Assembly: GCA_030531795.1 (NCBI GenBank)
Contig: JAUNMN010000002.1
Location: 1 to 64,000, forward strand
Source of the DNA: Neisseria sp.
Lineage (GTDB): Bacteria; Pseudomonadota; Gammaproteobacteria; Burkholderiales; Neisseriaceae
Reading direction: 5' to 3'
Length of the DNA stretch: 64,000 nt
Below the pieces are notes generated by a model. It was not told where the DNA came from, did no database searches, and saw only the letters and a program-made list of their open reading frames with translations. Position numbers and translations under genes: made by a program. Position 1 is the first letter of the stretch; every line of letters begins with the position of its first letter. Below, piece by piece: positions 8,107 through 18,129 of this stretch.

Positions 8107-9603
8107 ATGAACAAAAGCAAAGATTTAGGACAAGTCATCACGCCAGTTTGGCTGGTGAACGAAATTTTGGACGCGGCGAATTATCGCGGACAGGCGATTT
8201 TGCGTGCCTACGCGCTTGAACCGTCTTGCGGCGACGGCGCGTTTTTGCTGGAAATGGTGCGCCGTTACATCGCCGCCGCGCGTGCCGAGCAACAAACGCC
8301 AGTGCAGACGGCAAAGGAGTTGGCGCAATATTTATTTGGCATTGAGTTGGACGACGTTGCGTTTGATGCGTGCATCGCAAATTTAAATCGCTTGGTTGCC
8401 GAAGAGTTGGGCGATGTGCGCGTGAACTGGCAAGTTTTTCACGCCAATACTTTAGATGTTTATTCAAAATATCCGCATTATTTTCAATGGATTGTCGGCA
8501 ATCCCCCTTATATTCGGGTGCATCATCTGGACGCGGACACGCGCGCGCGTTTGAAACGCGAATTTCGTTTTACCGTTGGCACCAGCGATTTGTATTTGGC
8601 GTTTTTTGAAATGGCGTTGGCGATGCTGGCTGCAGACGGCATCTTGGCGTTCATCACGCCCAACAGTTTTTTGCACAACACGTCTTACCGCGCGTTTCGT
8701 GCTTTTTTGCAGCAAGACAACAAACTACTGGCACTTTACGACAGCAAATCGCACAAAGTGTTTGACGGTTTTTCCACTTACACCGCCATCAGCGTGCTGA
8801 AACACCGCAACAGCACACCCGATTTTGCTTATTACGAATGGACAAACGGCGCGTTCAAACCCGTTAATCGCATCGCCTTTGCCGATTTACGTGCCGAAAA
8901 ATGGTCGCTCGCCAGTCGCGAAAACAGCGATTTTTTGGCACAACTGCAAGAGAACAGCAGCGCAACTTTCGGCGATTTGTTTGAAGTGCAATACGGTTTT
9001 GCCACTTTGCGCGACAAGATTTTCATCAACCCTGCGCGTGAAATCGATACCAACTTCGCCGAATTTAATGGCTACACAATAGAAAAAACGCTGTTAAAAC
9101 CGATTGTTAAAGGCAGTCGCTTTCAAGGTTCGCCCGATGAAATCGCCAGCGTGTTGTTTCCTTATCATCAACAAAACGGGCGTTGGATTGCGTATTCTGA
9201 AAGCGAATTGCAGCAACGGTTTCCATTCGCTTACGCTTATTTACTGGCACATAAAACCGAATTACAACAAAGAGATAGCGATAAAAACAGCCAGTGGTTT
9301 GAATTTGGGCGCAGTCAAGGACTGCAGACGGCACACCAAGACAAAATCGTCATCAGCAATTTGGTTGGCGACAACGTGCGATTTCATCGCGTCCATGCCA
9401 ATGTGTTGGTGTATTCAGGAATGTTCATCACGCTGAAAAACGCCAACACCCAAACTGCAGACGGCAACTGGCAACTCGCCGAACGCATTTTGGCATCGCC
9501 AGAATTTTGGCAATACGCGCGTTTGGTCGGCAAAGATTTATCGGGCGGCTACAAATCCATCAGCAGCAAGCAAATTAAGGCGTTTCCTTTGCCAGTGGAG
9601 TAA
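8107..9603 (+). CDS. type II N6-adenine DNA methyltransferase (gamma class)
   Basis: The 498-residue protein shows motif I as EPSCGDGAFL at 38-47 and the catalytic motif IV as NPPY at 132-135, in that order, which is the gamma class of adenine methylases. A region with LVGKDLSGGYKSISSKQIKAFPLP near the carboxyl end resembles the target-recognition part of TaqI/Eco57I-type enzymes. It is followed six bases later by a likely restriction endonuclease. Together they interrupt fmt-rsmB, which I expect to be adjacent in Neisseria. Four uptake-word cores lie within the gene. Recognition site unknown. Confidence 0.88.
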   Translation: MNKSKDLGQVITPVWLVNEILDAANYRGQAILRAYALEPSCGDGAFLLEMVRRYIAAARAEQQTPVQTAKELAQYLFGIELDDVAFDACIANLNRLVAEELGDVRVNWQVFHANTLDVYSKYPHYFQWIVGNPPYIRVHHLDADTRARLKREFRFTVGTSDLYLAFFEMALAMLAADGILAFITPNSFLHNTSYRAFRAFLQQDNKLLALYDSKSHKVFDGFSTYTAISVLKHRNSTPDFAYYEWTNGAFKPVNRIAFADLRAEKWSLASRENSDFLAQLQENSSATFGDLFEVQYGFATLRDKIFINPAREIDTNFAEFNGYTIEKTLLKPIVKGSRFQGSPDEIASVLFPYHQQNGRWIAYSESELQQRFPFAYAYLLAHKTELQQRDSDKNSQWFEFGRSQGLQTAHQDKIVISNLVGDNVRFHRVHANVLVYSGMFITLKNANTQTADGNWQLAERILASPEFWQYARLVGKDLSGGYKSISSKQIKAFPLPVE

Positions 9604-9608
9604 GCAAA

Positions 9609-10328
9609 ATGAGTATGAACAATCAAGATTTTCTACACTGCATCAAAACTTCGTTTCTCAAGTTTTTGCAAACCAATTCACGCAGCAATGAAAAACTCAA
9701 AGTATTGCACGGAGCGATTGCCAGCGATTTGGCAACGCGTTTAGGCAAAGATTATCGCGTGCAATCGCTCGGTTTTGCCAATGAAAAAGAAGGCAAAATC
9801 GCAGGACGATACATGGATAAAAAAGTGGATATTGTTGTATCGAACGCACAAGAGCAAGCGGTTGCGGGCATGGGTGTGAAATTTGTGATGCAAAATTATG
9901 CGCAAAATGCCAACAATTATTTTGAAAGTATGCTCGGCGAAACAGCAAACATTCAAAGCAATCATTTACCGTATTTTCAATTGTTTATCATTCCTTATCA
10001 GCTACCGTATTATTCCAATACAGGTGCGTTTATGAAGTGGGAAAATCTGAGTAGCCATCATCTTGCCAAATACCGAATGTTATCGCAGGACAACAGCACC
10101 ACTTGGGCACACACGCCAACCAAAACCTTGCTTTATTTGCTGGATTTACCCAAAATCGCCACCCCGCAAGACAAACAAGCCTACGCGCAAGCGTATTTGG
10201 ATTTAGAAGGACAAAATCGCTTTGCCTTACAACTGGTAGACAGTAACGAGGAATTTGGCAAACATTTGATTCTCAATGATTATGAAACCTTCATCAATAA
10301 AATGATTTATCGCATTTTGGCGGAATAA
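9609..10328 (+). CDS. probable type II restriction endonuclease
   Basis: A 239-residue protein starting MSMNNQDFLH after a GGAG ribosome binding site. I do not recognise its specificity. Its position directly behind a gamma-class methylase, its length, and a core strand pattern VDIVVSN(x)nMGVKFVMQNYAQNANNYFESMLGE with D74 and K91 suggest a PD-(D/E)XK nuclease, although the middle acidic residue is not obvious. Unlike the methylase gene it contains no uptake-word core. It ends 22 bp before rsmB. Confidence 0.6.
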   Translation: MSMNNQDFLHCIKTSFLKFLQTNSRSNEKLKVLHGAIASDLATRLGKDYRVQSLGFANEKEGKIAGRYMDKKVDIVVSNAQEQAVAGMGVKFVMQNYAQNANNYFESMLGETANIQSNHLPYFQLFIIPYQLPYYSNTGAFMKWENLSSHHLAKYRMLSQDNSTTWAHTPTKTLLYLLDLPKIATPQDKQAYAQAYLDLEGQNRFALQLVDSNEEFGKHLILNDYETFINKMIYRILAE

Positions 10329-10350
10329 TCGCCGAATATGGAAACAGATT

Positions 10351-11613
10351 ATGTCTTTAGCTTTAGTACAAAAACTCGCGGCGCAAACGCTGATGGCGGT
10401 TGCAGACGGCAAAAATTTACAAGATGTTTTGGCACAGATTCGGGTTCAATATCCCGATTTGAGTGCGCAGGAAAAAGGCGCGTTGCAAGACATTGCCTAC
10501 GGCAGCCAGCGTTATTTGGGCAGTTTGAAGTTTATGCTCGGCAAAATGCTGAACAAGGCGATTGATAATCCGCAGCTGGAAAGTTTGCTTTTGGTCGCTT
10601 TATATCAACTCAATCACACGCAAAATGCGCCGCACGCGGTGGTGAATGAGGCGGTGGAAAATATTGGCAAAATCGGACGCGGACAGTTTCGCTCGTTTGC
10701 CAACGCAATTTTGCGCCGTTTTTTGCGTGAAAAAGACAAGTTAAACGCGCAGTGCAAATACGATGAAGTGGCAAAACACAATTTTCCGCTGTGGTGGATA
10801 AACTACATCAAACAAGCGTATCCGAAGCACTGGCACAATGTTTTGAGCGCGGCGAACGCCCATCCGCCTTTGACTTTGCGCGTCAATCGCCATCAAAGCG
10901 ATGCCGACGCGTATTTGCAACATTTGCACGATGCAGGTTTGGACGCGAAAAAGTTGGACGACTACACGCTGAAACTCACGCAGGCGGTGAATGTGAACCA
11001 GTTGCCGTTTTTTGCAGACGGCATGGTGTCGGTGCAGGATTTTGGGGCGCAACAGGCGATTAAGTTGTTACAACCGCAAAACGGCGAACGAATTTTGGAC
11101 GCGTGTGCTGCCCCTGGTGGCAAGTCAGGGCATATTTTGGAAACGGCGGATTGTCGCTTGGTGGCTTTGGATATTGACGAAGCGCGTTTGGCACGCGTTC
11201 ACGATAATTTACAGCGTTTGTCGCTGCTGCAGACGGCAACGCTCTATTGTGCCAAAGCACAAGATTTGGCTTCGTGGTATGATGGCGAACCGTTTGACGC
11301 GATTTTAGCCGATGTGCCTTGCACCGCTTCAGGCGTAACCAAACGCAATCCCGACATCAAATGGCTGCGCCGTGTCGGCGATGCACGCAAAACCGCGCAG
11401 CAACAAGAAGAATTGCTCGATGCTTTGTGGTCGGTGTTGAAATCAGGCGGCAGAATGTTGCTGGCGACTTGTTCAATTTTTCACGAAGAAAACAGCCATC
11501 AGCTCAACAAATTCTTGCAACGCCACGCCGACGCGTCTTGTTTGGAACAACACACTTTATTGCCCAGTCAAAATCAAGATGGTTTTTATTACGCGCTTAT
11601 TCAAAAACAGTAA
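10351..11613 (+). CDS. rsmB: 16S rRNA (cytosine967-C5)-methyltransferase
   Basis: The 420-residue protein has an amino-terminal NusB-like RNA-binding domain (about 1-135) and an AdoMet-dependent methylase domain. Motif I is LDACAAPGGKSGHILE at 249-264. C324 in ADVPCTASG and C374 in LLATCSIFHEEN are the two cysteines used by m5C methylases, the second being the nucleophile in RsmB. The 3' end overlaps the DUF4390 gene by 35 bp, showing tight coupling with the ntrYX group. Confidence 0.95.
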   Translation: MSLALVQKLAAQTLMAVADGKNLQDVLAQIRVQYPDLSAQEKGALQDIAYGSQRYLGSLKFMLGKMLNKAIDNPQLESLLLVALYQLNHTQNAPHAVVNEAVENIGKIGRGQFRSFANAILRRFLREKDKLNAQCKYDEVAKHNFPLWWINYIKQAYPKHWHNVLSAANAHPPLTLRVNRHQSDADAYLQHLHDAGLDAKKLDDYTLKLTQAVNVNQLPFFADGMVSVQDFGAQQAIKLLQPQNGERILDACAAPGGKSGHILETADCRLVALDIDEARLARVHDNLQRLSLLQTATLYCAKAQDLASWYDGEPFDAILADVPCTASGVTKRNPDIKWLRRVGDARKTAQQQEELLDALWSVLKSGGRMLLATCSIFHEENSHQLNKFLQRHADASCLEQHTLLPSQNQDGFYYALIQKQ

Positions 11614-12187
11614 AATCCTGCTTTGTGCGGTTTTATTCAGTGTTTTTCTTCTTTTGCCCGTTCAAGTGGCACAAGCAGAGAGCATTGCTGCCACTCGTGC
11701 CATCGCCAACATCACTGCTGACGGCAGATTAAGTGTCAATAGCCGTTTCAAAACCGAATTGCCCGATGCCTTAAAACAAGCCTTAAAACAAGGCGTGCCA
11801 CTGCATTTCACTTTAAGCTACCAACTCTCCGCACCCACTTGGGCAGCCTACAAATTCAAGCTCGGGCAAGTTTTAGACAGCGACAACAGCATCAACTACA
11901 AACTCTCGTTTCACCCTTTAACCAACCGCTATCGTTTAACGGTTGGCACATTTTCCAGCGAATACAACAGCCTAGAAACCGCCTTGCGCGGCATCGGCGC
12001 GATTGCCAACTGGCGCGTTTTATCGTCTGGCACATTAAACGATGTTGCGGCAAACAAAGTCAAAGCCGAAATCCGTTTATCACTCAGCACCTCGCAACTG
12101 CCCAAACCTTTCCAAATCAATTCCGTCAGCGCGAAAAACTGGCAACTGGATTCGGGTTGGAAATCCTTGAGCATCAGCAAGGATTAA
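11579..12187 (+). CDS. exported DUF4390 protein
   Basis: A 202-residue protein with a signal peptide at 1-33 (hydrophobic run LLCAVLFSVFLLLP, cleavage site AQA before ES). The rest is beta-rich and matches the pattern of the DUF4390 proteins that precede ntrY in betaproteobacteria (ADGRLSVNSRFKTELPDAL, then LSYQLSAPTWAAYKFK, then RYRLTVG). It overlaps rsmB by 35 bp and lies 4 bp before ntrY. A link to the NtrY periplasmic sensor is plausible from gene order, but its role is unknown. Confidence 0.8.
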   Translation: MVFITRLFKNSKILLCAVLFSVFLLLPVQVAQAESIAATRAIANITADGRLSVNSRFKTELPDALKQALKQGVPLHFTLSYQLSAPTWAAYKFKLGQVLDSDNSINYKLSFHPLTNRYRLTVGTFSSEYNSLETALRGIGAIANWRVLSSGTLNDVAANKVKAEIRLSLSTSQLPKPFQINSVSAKNWQLDSGWKSLSISKD

Positions 12188-12191
12188 GACG

Positions 12192-14336
12192 ATGAATCGC
12201 GTTTATGCCACTGTCTTTGCCGTGTTGGCGATTGCTTGTTTGTACGCACTCACTGCGTCCACAGGCAACGACAGCTCGCTGACCCACTATTTTTGGTGGA
12301 TAGTCAGCGCAAGTGCCTTATTGATTTTGCTGTTGCTGATGATTTTGCTGCGTTCGGTGTGGTTGCTGCGCCGCGACAGTCGCCACAATATGCTCGGTTC
12401 GCGTTTGTCGCGCCGTTTGGCATTGATGTTCAGTTTGGTTACGCTGTTGCCCGCGCTGTTTTTGTTTGGCGTGTCAGCACAATTTATCGCGTCCAGCATC
12501 AATTCTTGGTTTGGCGACGACACCAACCAAGCGTTGGAACGCAGCTTGGAATTGAGTAAATCGGCGCTGAATTTGGCTGCAGACGGCAGCTTGCGCCAAG
12601 CGCAGGCTTTGCGGCAAAACATCGCGGACAATCGCCAACAGATGCCGTCTGCGACTGAAAGGAGTCCCATAAGCGAAGCAGGGACAGTGTTGCAAGAACA
12701 CGCTTTGAGCAGCCGTTTTGAACAATTGAGTTTGTTTGATTTGGGCAACAAACAAAGCCAAGCGGTGCGCAACACCGCCCAACTGCCCTTGCCCACACTC
12801 GATGCCGACACCGCCGCGCAGTTAAACCAAACGGGCGTGGTGCGCGGCTTGGAAAGCGTGAACGGCAAATTGTATGTACACGGTTGGCTGAAATTGCCGT
12901 CTGCAGACGGCACACAAGCCCTGTTTTTCCGCCAAGCGATTCCCGAAAAAGTGGCGCGCGATGCCGAATTGATTGAAGCAGCGCGCAGCAAATACGCCGA
13001 ATTGAGTTACGCCAAACAAGGTTTGCAAACCTTCTTTTTGATTACTTTGCTCGTGGCGGCTTTATTGTCGGTGATGCTGGCTTTGGTGATTGCGCTGTAT
13101 TTCGCGCGCCGTTTTTTAGAGCCGATTTTATCGCTGGCAGACGGCGCGAAAGCGGTGGCACAAGGCGATTTTTCGCAGCAACGCCCGATTTACCGCGACG
13201 ACGAACTCGGTCGCTTAACCGATTTGTTTAACCACATGACCGAGCAGCTGCGCATCGCCCAAATCGCCGACGAAGAACACAAACGCAGCTTGGAAGCGGC
13301 GCGCCATTATTTAGAAACCGTGTTGGAAAGCATCAGCGCGGGCGTGATGACTTTAAGTGCAGACGGCAACTTGATTACCTACAACCAAAGCGCCGAAAAC
13401 ATTTTGGGTTTGCCGCTGGAAAACCTGCTCGGCACGCCATGGCAAAACTGGGCGAACGGCAATGCGTCAGAACACTTGCTCAGCGAGTTGCTGCAAACCG
13501 TTTTAACCACCGCCGAACACAATAAACCACTGCAGACGGCATGGACGGGCGGCGATGAAGCGCGGATTTTGCTCGGCAAAGCCACCGCTTTGCCCGATGA
13601 CAATGGCAAAGGCAGCGTGTTGGTGTTTGACGACATCACCGCCCTCGTGCGCGCCCAAAAAGAAGCGGCTTGGGGCGAAGTGGCGCAACGTTTGGCACAC
13701 GAAATCCGCAATCCACTCACGCCGATTCAGCTGGCGGCAGAGCGTTTGGAATGGAAATTGAGCGACAAACTCGCTGAAAGCGATGCCAATATTTTGCAGC
13801 GCTCGACCAACACCATCATCAAACAGGTTGCCGCTTTGAAAGAAATGGTGGAAGCCTTCCGCAACTACGCGCGTTCGCCGTCTTTGAAGCTGGAAAAACT
13901 GGATTTGAACGCGATTGTGAATGAAGTACTGATTTTGTATGAAGGCGCGGCGTGTCGTTTTCATGCGCAATTAAGTGAACACGATTTGCCTGTGTTGGCG
14001 GACACCACCGCCCTGCGCCAAATTTTGCACAATCTCTTCAAAAACGCTGCCGAAGCGGCGGAAAGCGACGAAAAACCGCAAGTTTGGGTGCAAACCGAGC
14101 AACAAAGTGATAAAGTACTGTTGCAAGTTTGCAACAACGGCAAAAGTTTCAGCAAAGAAATGCTGTTAAACGCGTTTGAACCGTATGTAACCGACAAAGC
14201 CACAGGCACGGGTTTGGGTTTGCCTGTAGTGAAAAAATTGTTGGAAGAGCATCAAGGCAACATCGCCTTGAGCAACCGCAGCGATGGCGGCGCAATAATT
14301 AGAATCACCTTACCTTTAATGATTGAATCTGTATGA
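12192..14336 (+). CDS. ntrY: sensor histidine kinase NtrY
   Basis: A 714-residue membrane kinase. Helices at about 7-25, 33-56 and 77-98 are followed by a periplasmic region to about 275, a further helix to about 305, a HAMP linker, a PAS domain (LESISAGVMTLSADGNLITYNQSAENILG), the HisKA phospho-acceptor in RLAHEIRNPLTPIQLAAERL (His near residue 504), and the ATPase with NLFKNAAEA and TGTGLGLPVVKKLLEEH. In Neisseria the NtrYX pair tunes respiratory genes. The stop overlaps ntrX by 4 bp (ATGA). The periplasmic region contains the translation of one uptake-linked hairpin repeat and one uptake palindrome. Confidence 0.93.
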   Translation: MNRVYATVFAVLAIACLYALTASTGNDSSLTHYFWWIVSASALLILLLLMILLRSVWLLRRDSRHNMLGSRLSRRLALMFSLVTLLPALFLFGVSAQFIASSINSWFGDDTNQALERSLELSKSALNLAADGSLRQAQALRQNIADNRQQMPSATERSPISEAGTVLQEHALSSRFEQLSLFDLGNKQSQAVRNTAQLPLPTLDADTAAQLNQTGVVRGLESVNGKLYVHGWLKLPSADGTQALFFRQAIPEKVARDAELIEAARSKYAELSYAKQGLQTFFLITLLVAALLSVMLALVIALYFARRFLEPILSLADGAKAVAQGDFSQQRPIYRDDELGRLTDLFNHMTEQLRIAQIADEEHKRSLEAARHYLETVLESISAGVMTLSADGNLITYNQSAENILGLPLENLLGTPWQNWANGNASEHLLSELLQTVLTTAEHNKPLQTAWTGGDEARILLGKATALPDDNGKGSVLVFDDITALVRAQKEAAWGEVAQRLAHEIRNPLTPIQLAAERLEWKLSDKLAESDANILQRSTNTIIKQVAALKEMVEAFRNYARSPSLKLEKLDLNAIVNEVLILYEGAACRFHAQLSEHDLPVLADTTALRQILHNLFKNAAEAAESDEKPQVWVQTEQQSDKVLLQVCNNGKSFSKEMLLNAFEPYVTDKATGTGLGLPVVKKLLEEHQGNIALSNRSDGGAIIRITLPLMIESV
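12642..12688 (+). repeat. uptake-linked hairpin repeat inside ntrY coding sequence
   Basis: ATGCCGTCTGC at 12642-12652 is followed by a hairpin in which ACTG pairs with CAGT and GTCCC with GGGAC around a GCGAAGC loop. The same arrangement occurs in intergenic copies at 15628, 35760 and 37809. Here it is in frame and encodes MPSATERSPISEAGTV in the periplasmic sensor region. The closing uptake word found in the intergenic copies is absent. Confidence 0.5.
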
Positions 14337-15610
14337 GAAGCAGCGATATTTTGATTGTCGATGACGAAATCGGCATTCGCGATGTTTTGTCCGACACCTT
14401 GCAAGACGAGGGCTACACCGTTTGTTTGGCGGAAAACGCCGAAGAAGCGCGTCAATTGCGTAACCAAACGCGCCCTGCGATGGTGTTGTTGGACATTTGG
14501 ATGCCCGATTGCGATGGCATCACTTTGCTCAAAGAGTGGGCAAACAACGGACAACTCACCATGCCTGTAGTGATGATGAGCGGTCATGCCAGCATTGATA
14601 CGGCAGTGGAAGCCACCAAAATCGGGGCGTTGGACTTTTTGGAAAAACCGATTACGCTGAAAAAATTACTCAGCACGGTAGAACGTGCTTTGAAAGTGAG
14701 CGAAAGTCAGCAACAAGAAACGCTGCCATTAGACAAACTGGGCAACAGCCCTGCGATTCAAGAAATGAATCGTTGGTTGAGCGTGGCTTTGGGGCAAAAT
14801 CAGGCGGTGTTGTTCACGGGTCAAGCGGGTTCGCCGTTTGATGTGTTGCTGCAATATTTCCACAAAAACAACGCGCCTTGCCACAGCATCAGCAAAGCCA
14901 ACGTCATCATTGACACGCCGATGGAGTTGCTGCAAAAAGCCGCAGGCGGCATCTTGTATCTGCCCGACATCGCGCAATACAGCAAAAACGTGCAAAAAGG
15001 CATCAGCTTTTTATTGAGCCAAGCCGAAAAAGCGAATGTGCGCATCATCGCGTCTTGTCCTTGGCAAACGAATGCAGTGGAAGTGAGCGACAAATTAGAC
15101 AGCAAATTGCTCGCCCAGTTTACCCACAAAATCGCCCTGCCAACCTTAAACGAACAAGCCAACGATTTGCCGTTTTTAATCAATAAAATCAGCAGCGAAA
15201 TCGCCGAAAGCCAACGTTTACCAGTGTTGCGTTTTAGCGAACGCGCTTTGCAATTATTGTGCCAACACCACTGGATCGGCAACTACGCCCAGCTTTACGA
15301 CAGCTTGCAAACGCTGGCTTTGAATCAGCAACAAGACAGCGAAGTGAGCGAACAAAGCGTGCAAAATCTGTTGGGTGCGCCCAAAGAAGAAACGCCGCCA
15401 GCCAGCACGGGCTACGAGTTTAATTTCAACTTGCCGCTGCGCGAATTGCGTGAACAAATTGAGCGTCATTATTTTCAATTTCACATTGAACAAGAAGAAG
15501 GCAATATGAGCAAAGTCGCGCAAAAAGTCGGCTTGGAGCGCACGCATTTGTATCGCAAACTCAAACAGTTAGACATTCAATTTGCCCGTCGTGGCAAAGG
15601 CGAAGAATAA
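14333..15610 (+). CDS. ntrX: response regulator NtrX with degenerate AAA+ domain
   Basis: The receiver domain is intact (DD at 10-11, phospho-acceptor D54 in LLDIWMPD, K105). The central region, where NtrC-type activators have a GxxGxGK Walker A and a GAFTGA loop for sigma-54, reads FTGQAGSPFD at 161-170 and lacks any GAFTGA, so ATP hydrolysis and sigma-54 activation look lost. The carboxyl Fis-type helix-turn-helix (VAQKVGLERTHLYRKLKQLDI) remains. The same loss is known for Neisseria NtrX, which must act by DNA binding alone. Pairs with NtrY. Confidence 0.92.
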   Translation: MRSSDILIVDDEIGIRDVLSDTLQDEGYTVCLAENAEEARQLRNQTRPAMVLLDIWMPDCDGITLLKEWANNGQLTMPVVMMSGHASIDTAVEATKIGALDFLEKPITLKKLLSTVERALKVSESQQQETLPLDKLGNSPAIQEMNRWLSVALGQNQAVLFTGQAGSPFDVLLQYFHKNNAPCHSISKANVIIDTPMELLQKAAGGILYLPDIAQYSKNVQKGISFLLSQAEKANVRIIASCPWQTNAVEVSDKLDSKLLAQFTHKIALPTLNEQANDLPFLINKISSEIAESQRLPVLRFSERALQLLCQHHWIGNYAQLYDSLQTLALNQQQDSEVSEQSVQNLLGAPKEETPPASTGYEFNFNLPLRELREQIERHYFQFHIEQEEGNMSKVAQKVGLERTHLYRKLKQLDIQFARRGKGEE

Positions 15611-15627
15611 GGTTTTCACGCCAAATC

Positions 15628-15705
15628 ATGCCGTCTGCGATTACAGGAAAGCTCATCAGCGAAGCTGTAAAGCATTTCCAGCAAGTTGCAGACGGCATTT
15701 TATTG
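15628..15705 (+). terminator. nested hairpin terminator clamped by uptake words, after ntrX
   Basis: ATGCCGTCTGC at 15628-15638 pairs with GCAGACGGCAT at 15688-15698, followed by TTTTATT. Inside, GGAAAGCT pairs with AGC-A-TTTCC, and inside that CAGC pairs with GCTG around GAA. Located 18 bp after the ntrX stop. Confidence 0.7.
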
Positions 15706-15789
15706 CCCGATTTGCGAGAAATGTAAATTTATGTCTCTTTTTTAATGACATTTCTTTACAAAGAATGACGCTTTGTGTTTTAATGCCAA

Positions 15790-17885
<2,096 letters not shown>

Positions 17886-17987
17886 TAAGGTTTAAGCATG
17901 ATTATGAGCGTGGCAAAAAGCAAACGCGTGCAACCGTTTTGCCCGACTTGCCCACGCTTTCATCATGTTCTTTAACTTCAAAACAAG

Positions 17988-18050
17988 ACGCCGTCTGCGT
18001 TTGAACATCTCATAGCAAGTCTATGAAAATATTCAAACCGCAGACGGCAT
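17988..18050. terminator. nested bidirectional hairpin between thiC and the convergent gene
   Basis: GCCGTCTGCG at 17990-17999 pairs with CGCAGACGGC at 18039-18048; TTTGAA then pairs with TTCAAA past a one-base bulge, and an inner CATAG/CTATG hairpin (18011-18025) sits at the top. T-rich tails occur on both sides, fitting a shared terminator for the two convergent genes. Confidence 0.65.
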
Positions 18051-18129
18051 CTGCTTATTTAGCTTTCAAGTTTAAGCGTTTTCAGATTGAACCGTTTTCA
18101 GATTTAAGATTTTTCAAACACACAACCGC

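Noticed and set aside
9609..10328. PstI-type specificity for the restriction pair, suggested by CTGCAG inside the uptake palindrome
   Set aside because: The nuclease is much shorter than the R.PstI I remember and shows no recognisable similarity; the link is only numerical coincidence without methylome data.
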